Positions 1-6,456 of a stretch of DNA of 12,103 nt are shown here, in pieces. The position numbers and the translations under genes were made by a program. The notes beneath the pieces were generated by a model. The model ran no database searches, was not told where the DNA came from, and was given only the letters and a program-made list of their open reading frames with translations. Each line of letters opens with the position of its first letter. The stretch's first letter is position 1. Origin of the DNA: an uncultured candidate division Zixibacteria bacterium (GTDB lineage Bacteria > Zixibacteria > MSB-5A5 > GN15 > FEB-12); contig CAJVYT010000094.1 of the NCBI GenBank assembly GCA_913009765.1, positions 1 to 12,103 of the forward strand, in the 5' to 3' direction.

Positions 1-65
1 TTTTTTTAATGATACGGCGACCACCGAGATCTACACTCTTTCCCTACACGACGCTCTTCCGATCT
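1..65 (+). other. Untrimmed Illumina P5/TruSeq universal adapter (artefact)
   Basis: Bases 8-65 match the 58-nt Illumina TruSeq universal adapter from its AATGATACGGCG start to its CTCTTCCGATCT end. The seven T's at 1-7 are the reverse complement of the poly-A run that sequencers report after reading through the end of an adapter. This is not genomic DNA. Genomic sequence starts at about 66, so the gene running into it is truncated by the library end. Confidence 0.98.
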
Positions 66-624
66 GGGATTTGTTATCGGTTCTATCGGTGAACAATTTT
101 CTTTAGCGGGCTATCAAAATGCTCTTTCAATTTCTATGGGTGTTTTGATTTTAATTATGGTATTAGTTCCAACCGGTTTTTTCAATAAATTATTTCCCTT
201 TCAAATTTTTACAAAAGTTTCGACAAAAGTAAAACAATACTGGGGCATATTATTTAAAAACTCATCTATTACTTCTCTGTTTTTAATTGGAATTTTAAAC
301 GGGTTTCTCCCCTGCGGTTTTGTATACATTGCTTTGGCAGGTGCAGCCTCGACAGGTTCTATGATTACAGGTTCTTTGTATATGGCATTATTTGGAATGG
401 GGACACTTCCAATTTTATTGGTACTCTCATTTGCAACCGGACTTATTACCGGCAAAGTAAAAAAGACATTTACAAAACTAATCCCTATCGGCGGTGTGGT
501 TATCGCACTCTTAATTATTTTACGAGGTTTATCTTTGGGTATTCCTTATCTAAGTCCAAAAATCCATATCAATCAAACCGGAGGACAAAAAATCGAAAGC
601 TGTCATCCTGTTGAAAGTAAGTAA
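66..624 (+). CDS. TauE/SafE (DsbD_2-like) family integral membrane protein, 5'-truncated
   Basis: This is the C-terminal part of a polytopic membrane protein. The reading frame is open from codon 67 right after the adapter (GFVIGSIGEQFSLAGYQ...). That stretch resembles the middle of sulfite exporter TauE/SafE family proteins with the DsbD_2 fold, so the first internal Met at 136 is not the real start. The motif NGFLPCGFVY (about 298-327), followed by AGAASTGS and FGMGTLP, is characteristic of this family. About four to five hydrophobic helices remain, and the short polar tail contains a Cys-His pair (ESCHP). The family name suggests sulfite or anion export, but members of this subgroup often sit beside cbb3-oxidase or copper-handling genes and may serve in metal or thiol transport. 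The substrate cannot be told from sequence. It lies upstream of the tyrosine operon in the same direction but 215 nt away, so it probably belongs to a different unit whose other genes are off the contig. Confidence 0.85.
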
Positions 625-722
625 AACATTATAATTCATGAATAACCTGTCTCGCATTTGGGATAATTATCTAATTTCATGGACTTTATCACGCTATTAT
701 ATCTTTTTTGCCAAGAATTCTA

Positions 723-751
723 TTGCCAAAAGCATCCGTATATTATATAAT
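723..751 (+). promoter_or_regulatory. Candidate sigma70-type promoter upstream of hpd
   Basis: TTGCCA (723-728, 5/6 match to TTGACA) and TATAAT (746-751, perfect) are separated by exactly 17 nt, which puts the start of transcription near 758, about 80 nt before hpd. The TTGCCAA containing the -35 is repeated at 708-714, 15 bp upstream start-to-start, so an activator or repressor could bind there. Small perfect palindromes lie at 634-643 (ATTCATGAAT) and 662-671 (GATAATTATC). In DNA this AT-rich a chance match is possible. If the host is a true Bacteroidota member, its housekeeping promoters would look different (TTTG and TAnnTTTG). Confidence 0.45.
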
Positions 752-839
752 TTTAGACATTATTGACTTAAACAACGTATAAATACGAAGATAAAAACGA
801 AAACAAGAAGTTTGAAACTTTTTTTACAGGAGATTATAA

Positions 840-1979
840 ATGTCAGATATCTTAGGAATCAGAGGATATGATTATATTGAGTTTTATGTCGGCTCTGCCA
901 AAATGGTTGCATATTGGTATGCAAAAGCACTCGGCATGAACATCACCGGATACGCCGGACCTGAAACAGGAATTCGTGACCGCATTTCATATTATTTGAC
1001 TAAAAATAATTTGAAATTTGTCATTACTTCACCGGTTCAGCCGGACTGTTATGAAGTCTTCCAATTTGTGAACCGTCATGGTGATGGTGTCAAACGTTGG
1101 TCGGTTGAAGTTGATAATGTCGAAAAAGCATTTACGTATGCCACCCAAAATGGTGCTATTTTAGTTGAACGACCACATAAACTTGAAGACCATAACGGCT
1201 ATATTGAAGAGGCAGCGATTCGTTTATATGATGACACCGAGTTAGTTTATATCAACAAAGATAACTATAAACATATTTTCAAACCCGGTTTTTGTGAACC
1301 TCGCCAGAAAATAAATATCGAATGTGAAGAGACCGGTTTAATTGGCGTTGATCATATTGTCGGAAATGTTCGTGAAAATGAAATGAATATTTGGGCAAGT
1401 TATTTTAACAAAACTATGAACTTTGAAACTTTCGTAGATTTCAAAGCAGGTGATATTGGTACTAAATTCTCAGCTTTATTGTCAAAAGTTGTTCGCTCTG
1501 CTGATTCTAAGATTAAAAACCCAATCAACGAGCCTTATGAAGGTCTAAAAAAATCACAGATAGAAGAATATATAGAACAATATTATGGCTCCGGCGTACA
1601 GCATATTGCAATTGAATCAAATGATATTATTAAAACTATTTCTGCCCTGCGAAAAAATGGTGTTGAGTTTTTAGAAATTCCCTCAACTTATTATGACATG
1701 CTTCGCAAACGGGATGATTTGAATATCAAAGAAAACATTGACGACTTACAAAGAGAACATATTCTCTGTGATAAAGAAGCCGAAGGGTATCTTCTGCAGT
1801 TATTTACAAAACCAATCGGCGACCGTCCGACTTTTTTCTTTGAGTTTATTCAGCGAATAGATGGAGCCCAAGGGTTTGGAAAAGGTAATTTCCAATCGCT
1901 GTTTGAATCTATTGAACTTGATCAGAAGTTACGAGGCAACTTAGACAAAACAGCAGAAGAGTTAATGCCGCCATGTTAG
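840..1979 (+). CDS. hpd: 4-hydroxyphenylpyruvate dioxygenase
   Basis: The enzyme converts 4-hydroxyphenylpyruvate and O2 to homogentisate and CO2 in the cytoplasm, the second step of tyrosine degradation. The 379-aa length is normal for the family. It has two vicinal-oxygen-chelate halves: an N-terminal half (about 8-150) with GYDYIEFYVG and a catalytic C-terminal half (about 165-360). The Fe(II) ligands are visible as His172 in GVDHIVGNV, His255 in GVQHIAIESNDI and Glu335 in FFFEFIQR. Their spacing parallels human HPPD (H183, H266, E349). The C-terminal GFGKGNFQSLFESIE is the usual closing-helix signature. The start is supported by AGGAGA at 828-833, six nt before the ATG. It is the first gene of the run, preceded by a promoter candidate and separated from hmgA by 141 nt containing two hairpins. 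The related hydroxymandelate synthase is less likely given the homogentisate enzymes downstream. Confidence 0.96.
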   Translation: MSDILGIRGYDYIEFYVGSAKMVAYWYAKALGMNITGYAGPETGIRDRISYYLTKNNLKFVITSPVQPDCYEVFQFVNRHGDGVKRWSVEVDNVEKAFTYATQNGAILVERPHKLEDHNGYIEEAAIRLYDDTELVYINKDNYKHIFKPGFCEPRQKINIECEETGLIGVDHIVGNVRENEMNIWASYFNKTMNFETFVDFKAGDIGTKFSALLSKVVRSADSKIKNPINEPYEGLKKSQIEEYIEQYYGSGVQHIAIESNDIIKTISALRKNGVEFLEIPSTYYDMLRKRDDLNIKENIDDLQREHILCDKEAEGYLLQLFTKPIGDRPTFFFEFIQRIDGAQGFGKGNFQSLFESIELDQKLRGNLDKTAEELMPPC

Positions 1980-2008
1980 ACGATTTGTTGATAAAGTCTT
2001 TCAAAGCG

Positions 2009-2061
2009 TCGTCGGGAACCCTTTCCCGACGATTAAACAGTCAGGAATGGGTTCCTGACTG
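2009..2061 (+). promoter_or_regulatory. Tandem matched hairpins between hpd and hmgA
   Basis: Two perfect hairpins lie side by side. The first is CGTCGGGAA (2010-2018), loop CCCT, TTCCCGACG (2023-2031), extendable by T2009-A2032. The second is CAGTCAGGAA (2038-2047), loop TGGG, TTCCTGACTG (2052-2061). They share the pattern GTCRGGAA, four bases, TTCCYGAC, with a paired G-C to A-T change. The left arm plus loop of the first (2011-2021) can also pair with the loop plus right arm of the second (2049-2059), 11 pairs including one G-U, so a single long hairpin is an alternative. A T-run (2074-2079) starts 12 nt after the second stem, too far for a textbook intrinsic terminator. Possible roles are a weak terminator or attenuator, an mRNA-stabilising or processing element that sets hpd against hmgA expression, or a REP-like dispersed repeat. 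Confidence 0.7.
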
Positions 2062-2120
2062 CTCCATTTGGACTTTTTTGACAAACACTAAAACGAAATA
2101 GAAGATAAAGGAACATAATT

Positions 2121-3281
2121 ATGCCTTTTTATCATAAATTGGGTGAAATCCCGCGGGTGAAACATACAACTTTTTTTAAACCTGATGGTAAATCACTGTA
2201 CCGCGAAGAACTTATTTCATCTAAGGGATTTTCCGGTATTTATTCAAATGTCTATCATCATCATTTACCGACTGCAGTAAAATCTGTCAAAGAGATTTCA
2301 ATGTATAAAGAAACTTCCTGGGGAGAAGCACCGGTATTGTATTATCATTGCTTTTCCGCAAATAAAAAAACTGGCGGGAATTTTATTGAAAGTCGTGACG
2401 AATATTTTGTCAATCCAAGTTGTAAAATTTCCATTGCGTATATTACCAAAGATACTGATGATTTCTACCGCAACGCTTTAGGAGCCGAATATATTTTTGT
2501 TCATCACGGAAGCGGTGTTCTTCTTAGCCATTTTGGAGCAATTAAATACTCTGAAGGTGACCAATTAGTTATTCCACGTGCAACAACCTATCAGATGAAA
2601 TTTGATAATTATGAAAATAATAAAATTCTTATAGTCGAGTCTGACACTGCTTATGAATTGCCAAATCATTATAAGAATGCATACGGACAAATGGAAGAAC
2701 ATGCTCCCTATTGTGAGCGTGATTTCCGTCCTCCTGAATTCACCGAACCAATCACTGATATTGGAGAATTCAGAATTATTGTCAAAGCAAAAGAAAGATA
2801 TTTTGAACATATCGTCCCCAATCATCCTTTTGGTGTTGTCGGGTGGGACGGCTTTTTATATCCATATGCTTTTAACATCAAAGACTACCACCCCAAAGTA
2901 GGGCGAATTCATCTTCCCCCTCCGGTTCATCTCGCTTTTGTAACCGGCGGGTTTATAATTTGTAATTTTGTCCCAAGATTATATGATTTTCATGATTCTG
3001 CAATTCCGGCACCTTATTTTCATTCTAATATTGATTCTGATGAAGTTCTCTATTATGTTGAGGGTGACTTTATGTCTCGTAAAGGGATTCAGGAAGGGTC
3101 ATTTACTCTTCATCCGGGCGGTCTGCCTCATGGACCTCAACCGGGAAGAACTGAAGACTCTGTTGGAGCAAAAGAGACAAACGAATGGGCAGTAATGATT
3201 GACACCTATGCCCCGCTTACTCCGACAACAAATGTGAAAGATACTATTGATAAGGACTACGCACAATCTTGGTTAGAATAA
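2121..3281 (+). CDS. hmgA: Homogentisate 1,2-dioxygenase
   Basis: This enzyme opens the homogentisate ring with O2 to give maleylacetoacetate. It is a 386-aa cupin-fold protein, shorter than the roughly 430-440 aa proteobacterial and animal enzymes, but it keeps their active site. His301 (YFHSN), Glu308 (DSDEVLYYVEG) and His337 (GLPHGPQPG) match the human ligands His335, Glu341 and His371; the His-to-His spacing of 36 residues is identical. His331 in LHPGG matches the active-site His365. The N-terminal MPFYHKLGEIPRVKH and the conserved YSNVYHHHLP are also typical of homogentisate dioxygenases. The ATG at 2121 has AAAGGA ending at 2112, 8 nt upstream. The stop codon is 18 nt before the aminotransferase, so the two genes are very probably co-transcribed. 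Confidence 0.96.
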   Translation: MPFYHKLGEIPRVKHTTFFKPDGKSLYREELISSKGFSGIYSNVYHHHLPTAVKSVKEISMYKETSWGEAPVLYYHCFSANKKTGGNFIESRDEYFVNPSCKISIAYITKDTDDFYRNALGAEYIFVHHGSGVLLSHFGAIKYSEGDQLVIPRATTYQMKFDNYENNKILIVESDTAYELPNHYKNAYGQMEEHAPYCERDFRPPEFTEPITDIGEFRIIVKAKERYFEHIVPNHPFGVVGWDGFLYPYAFNIKDYHPKVGRIHLPPPVHLAFVTGGFIICNFVPRLYDFHDSAIPAPYFHSNIDSDEVLYYVEGDFMSRKGIQEGSFTLHPGGLPHGPQPGRTEDSVGAKETNEWAVMIDTYAPLTPTTNVKDTIDKDYAQSWLE

Positions 3282-3299
3282 GAAAGTGCATGAAACAAC

Positions 3300-4424
3300 A
3301 TGATTAAAATACCTCAGTTTGTAAAAAACTTAAAACCGTATAAAGCGGGTAAACCGATTTCAGAACTTGCTCGTGAACAAAACATAACTAAAATTGTAAA
3401 GCTCGCATCAAATGAAAATCCTCTCGGTCCATCACCAAAAGCTGTTGAAGCTATCCAAAAAGCTTTGAGTGGTTTGAACCGTTACACCGATCCTTTATCG
3501 CATGATTTGGTTATGGCTATTGCCAACAAATATAATGTTCTTCCAAACCATGTGATTTGCGGTCATGGAACAGATTCACTGCTTGCATACATCGTTAACG
3601 CTTTTACAACTGAATCTGATGAGATATTGACATCGGAAGGAACATTTATCGGCATCTATGTTTCTATTCGTAAATACGGTCGTAAACTTGTTATGGTACC
3701 TCTTAAAGATTATTCTTTCGACCTTGACGCTATCTGTAGTGCCATTACCGATAAAACAGTCATGATATATCTTGCCAATCCAAACAACCCAACCGGTACT
3801 ATGTTTGAACGGGATGAATTTGAAGAATTCATGGCTAAAGTTCCCAATCATATTATGGTTGTTTTAGATGAAGCATACACAACTTACGCTGATGATAACC
3901 CAAATTATCCTAATGGTGTCAGGTATGACTACGACAATATGGTCGTGACCCGTACCCTCTCAAAAGCTTATGGTTTAGGAGGACTTCGGGTAGGTTTTGC
4001 GGTTGGTCCTGATGAAGTTATCGAATCTCTTTATAAAGTAAAACTTCCTTTTGAGCCAAACCTCTTAGCACAGCAGGGAGCAATCGCCGCTTTAGATGAT
4101 GATGAGTTCCTTTTGAAGACAAAAGAACTTAATAAAACCTCTCTTGCCATACTTAAAGATGGATTAGAAAAAATTGGAATTTCACAAGTTCCGACATCAG
4201 CAAATTTTATTTTATCACTCATGCCGACCGAGCAGTTTGCCAAAGAGTTAACAGATAAATGCATGAATAGAGGATTGATTTTACGTCATGTAAATACATT
4301 TGGAATCCCTACTGGAGTACGTATTAATTCCGGCACTATTGAAGAAACAGATTTTGCCTTAGAAATAATTGAGAAAGTATATAAAACTCTTTGTGAGAAA
4401 CACAAAAAAACAGTTAAATGTTAA
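3300..4424 (+). CDS. HisC-like PLP aminotransferase, probable tyrosine/aromatic aminotransferase
   Basis: This is a fold-type I, class I/II PLP-dependent aminotransferase of 374 aa closely resembling histidinol-phosphate aminotransferase. It has LASNENPLGPSP near residue 37, the PLP-phosphate region CGHGTDS, the Asn-rich ANPNNPTG, VVLDEAYTTY with the PLP-binding Asp, and the Schiff-base lysine Lys222 in TLSKAYGLGGLRVGF. By family alone it would be called HisC. Its position, 18 nt after hmgA and 15 nt before fahA with no other histidine gene present, indicates instead that it transaminates tyrosine (and perhaps phenylalanine) to 4-hydroxyphenylpyruvate. Some HisC-family enzymes are known to accept aromatic substrates. 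The start has no clear Shine-Dalgarno, only AGAAAG at 3281-3286, so translation may be coupled to hmgA. An upstream ATG at 3290 is out of frame and stops at once. Confidence 0.9.
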   Translation: MIKIPQFVKNLKPYKAGKPISELAREQNITKIVKLASNENPLGPSPKAVEAIQKALSGLNRYTDPLSHDLVMAIANKYNVLPNHVICGHGTDSLLAYIVNAFTTESDEILTSEGTFIGIYVSIRKYGRKLVMVPLKDYSFDLDAICSAITDKTVMIYLANPNNPTGTMFERDEFEEFMAKVPNHIMVVLDEAYTTYADDNPNYPNGVRYDYDNMVVTRTLSKAYGLGGLRVGFAVGPDEVIESLYKVKLPFEPNLLAQQGAIAALDDDEFLLKTKELNKTSLAILKDGLEKIGISQVPTSANFILSLMPTEQFAKELTDKCMNRGLILRHVNTFGIPTGVRINSGTIEETDFALEIIEKVYKTLCEKHKKTVKC

Positions 4425-4439
4425 AAAGGATTTAAATAT

Positions 4440-5453
4440 ATGAAATTTGTTTCATTTATAAAAGACCAAAAAGTACGAGTCGGCTTATACATCAACGACA
4501 AAATATATGACTTAGCAGAAAATGGTAAAGCTATCGGTCAGCAAATCCCTTCATCTATGCTTGAATTACTGTGGCATGAAGAGTCCGGCATGGATGCTGC
4601 CCGTAAAATTGAAGATGCCATAAAATCTGACAAAACTGCTATAACTGCTGACAAAATAAGAATGCTTGCCCCTATTCCTAACCCTCCCTCTTGCAGAGAT
4701 GCGTATGCTTTCCGTCAGCATGTTGCTACCGCCCGAAGAAACCGTGGTGTTGACATGATTCCCGAATTTGATATGTACCCAATATTTTATTTCACTAACC
4801 ATAATGCTATTTATGGTGAAGGCGATATCTTAATCGAAGATGACCATTTACAAAAACTTGATTTTGAACTTGAGGCTGCTATTGTTGTCGGAAAACGTGG
4901 CAAAAATATCTCTTCAAAAAATGCCGACCAATATATCGCAGGTTATACTATCATGAACGATCTCTCTGCTCGGGTTTTGCAAATGGAAGAAATGAAACTC
5001 AATTTAGGACCTGCCAAAGGAAAAGATTTTGCTACTGTCATTGGTCCCCGGATGGTGACACCTGACGAATTAGATAAGTACAAAATTGAAACTGAATTTG
5101 GGAACAAGTATGATTTAACTATGAAAGCATTCCACAACGGCAAACAGATTTCAGAGGGTAATATGAAAGATATGAACTGGACCTTTGCCGAAATCTTAGA
5201 ACGGGCATCTTACGGTACAGAAATTTACCCCGGAGACGTTATCGGGTCAGGTACTGTCGGAACCGGTTGTTATCTGGAGTTAAACGGTACTTGGACATTA
5301 GAAGCAAAAGCAAAAGGTGAAAAACACAACCCTGTTTGGCTTCAAAATGGTGATACCATTGAAATGACTATCGACGGCTTAGGAAAACTCTCAAACAAAA
5401 TAGTTAAATCAACTGAAAGCAATTCTATTTTAGCCAAGAAGAAAAAGGCGTAA
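4440..5453 (+). CDS. fahA: Fumarylacetoacetate hydrolase (fumarylacetoacetase)
   Basis: The predicted reaction is hydrolysis of fumarylacetoacetate to fumarate and acetoacetate, the last carbon-carbon cleavage of tyrosine degradation. The 337-aa protein has an N-terminal cap (about 1-75) and a FAH-fold catalytic domain. RDAYAFRQHV contains Asp87 and His94, seven apart exactly like human metal ligand Asp126 and catalytic His133. Glu143 and Glu145 in LDFELEAA and Asp174 in MNDLSAR correspond to Glu199, Glu201 and Asp233. GDVIGSGTVGTG (265-276) is the substrate-binding glycine loop. The human loop bearing Glu364 appears shorter here, as in other bacterial FAH-fold proteins. AAGGA at 4426-4430 lies 9 nt before the ATG, and the gene starts 15 nt after the aminotransferase. 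FAH-fold proteins can act on other acylpyruvates, but the RQH motif and the operon make this assignment strong. Confidence 0.93.
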   Translation: MKFVSFIKDQKVRVGLYINDKIYDLAENGKAIGQQIPSSMLELLWHEESGMDAARKIEDAIKSDKTAITADKIRMLAPIPNPPSCRDAYAFRQHVATARRNRGVDMIPEFDMYPIFYFTNHNAIYGEGDILIEDDHLQKLDFELEAAIVVGKRGKNISSKNADQYIAGYTIMNDLSARVLQMEEMKLNLGPAKGKDFATVIGPRMVTPDELDKYKIETEFGNKYDLTMKAFHNGKQISEGNMKDMNWTFAEILERASYGTEIYPGDVIGSGTVGTGCYLELNGTWTLEAKAKGEKHNPVWLQNGDTIEMTIDGLGKLSNKIVKSTESNSILAKKKKA

Positions 5454-5461
5454 ATCTCTTT

Positions 5462-6454
5462 ATGACAGACAAAGGGAAAAAAACTTTTATATCAGTTAAT
5501 CCTAAAGAAGCATCTTTGCAGGAAGTGCATAAACTTCTTTTGGGAGGCATCACTCCCCGCCCGATAGCTTTGGTCTCTACAATATCTGAAGATGGGATCA
5601 ATAATCTTTCACCTTTTTCATTTTATAATGCTTTTGGTGCTAATCCTCCGATTGTTGTCTTTTCCCCTGCTCGCAGAGGACGTGACGGCAGCACTAAAGA
5701 CACTCTGAATAATTTACAAAAGATAAAAGAATGTGTTGTACAGGCTGTCTCGTATGACATTGTGCAGCAGGTCAGTTTGGCATCAACTGAATACGACTCT
5801 CATACCGACGAATTTATCAAAAGCGGTTTGACACCGATTGATTCCGATATGGTACAGCCAAAACGGGTGGCAGAATCACCATTTCAAATGGAGTGCATTG
5901 TTCAGCAAATTATTCCATTGGGTGAAAATAATGGTTCAGGCAACTTGGTTATTTGTGAAGTTGTCAAAATTCATTTTGATGAATCAATAATGCACGATGG
6001 TGTCATTGAACCAAATCTCATTCGTCTTGTCGGCAGAAACTCTGCCAACTATTATTCAAAAGCGTTTGATACTGCTATTTTTGAAATCGAAAAACCAATA
6101 TCAACAAAAGGAATAGGCATAGATAACCTTCCTGATTATATCAAACATTCAGAAATCTTGACAGGAAACAATTTAGGACAATTAGGGAATATTAAAACGT
6201 TACCAACAAAAGAAGAAATTTTAAAATTCATCGCATCGTATACAAAAACAAACTTTAATGATTCAGAAATAACAACAATTGTCAATAACTCAGATTTCCA
6301 TATTGTGTATTCAGCAGGTCTTTCTCTATCAGAAAAAGATAAAAAAAACAGTAAACGAATTATTGAAATTGCTGCAAGAAATGCATTGGAACAAAATGAT
6401 ATTACTTTTGCCATACATGCCTTGATGTCTCTTGAGACAATTAACGGGAACTAA
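5462..6454 (+). CDS. Flavin reductase-family (FMN-binding split-barrel) protein of tyrosine operon, function unassigned
   Basis: The protein has 330 aa. Residues about 10-200 are a flavin reductase-like FMN-binding split barrel: GGITPRPIALVST (29-41), NLSPFSFYNAFGANPP (48-63), KDTLNNL (79-85) and RLVGRNSANYYSK (188-200). Residues about 210-330 are an extra region containing KGIGIDNLPDYIKHS and ILTGNNLGQLGNI, followed by a helical, charged tail I cannot assign. The gene lies between fahA (8 nt upstream) and aacS (2 nt downstream), so it is certainly part of the catabolic unit. No step in the standard pathway needs a flavin reductase. It may serve a flavin-dependent side reaction or substitute for the missing maleylacetoacetate isomerase; both ideas are inference. 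The only Shine-Dalgarno-like sequence, AAGG at 5445-5448, is rather far (13 nt) from the ATG, suggesting coupling with fahA. Confidence 0.85.
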   Translation: MTDKGKKTFISVNPKEASLQEVHKLLLGGITPRPIALVSTISEDGINNLSPFSFYNAFGANPPIVVFSPARRGRDGSTKDTLNNLQKIKECVVQAVSYDIVQQVSLASTEYDSHTDEFIKSGLTPIDSDMVQPKRVAESPFQMECIVQQIIPLGENNGSGNLVICEVVKIHFDESIMHDGVIEPNLIRLVGRNSANYYSKAFDTAIFEIEKPISTKGIGIDNLPDYIKHSEILTGNNLGQLGNIKTLPTKEEILKFIASYTKTNFNDSEITTIVNNSDFHIVYSAGLSLSEKDKKNSKRIIEIAARNALEQNDITFAIHALMSLETINGN

Positions 6455-6456
6455 AA

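Noticed and set aside
201..455. Minus-strand open frame across the TauE/SafE gene
   Set aside because: Antisense shadow of the membrane-protein coding region, whose plus-strand frame carries the family motif.
2078..2106. Perfect TTGACA (2078-2083) upstream of hmgA as a second promoter
   Set aside because: No acceptable -10 box occurs 16-18 nt downstream (the 17-nt position reads GAAGAT), so it is probably a chance match in AT-rich DNA.
2653..2901. Overlapping open frames within hmgA (and similar ones in fahA, aacS and phhA on both strands)
   Set aside because: They lie wholly inside genes with intact catalytic motifs, have low-complexity hydrophobic or Ser-rich translations and no ribosome site or homology I recognise; they are shadow frames.
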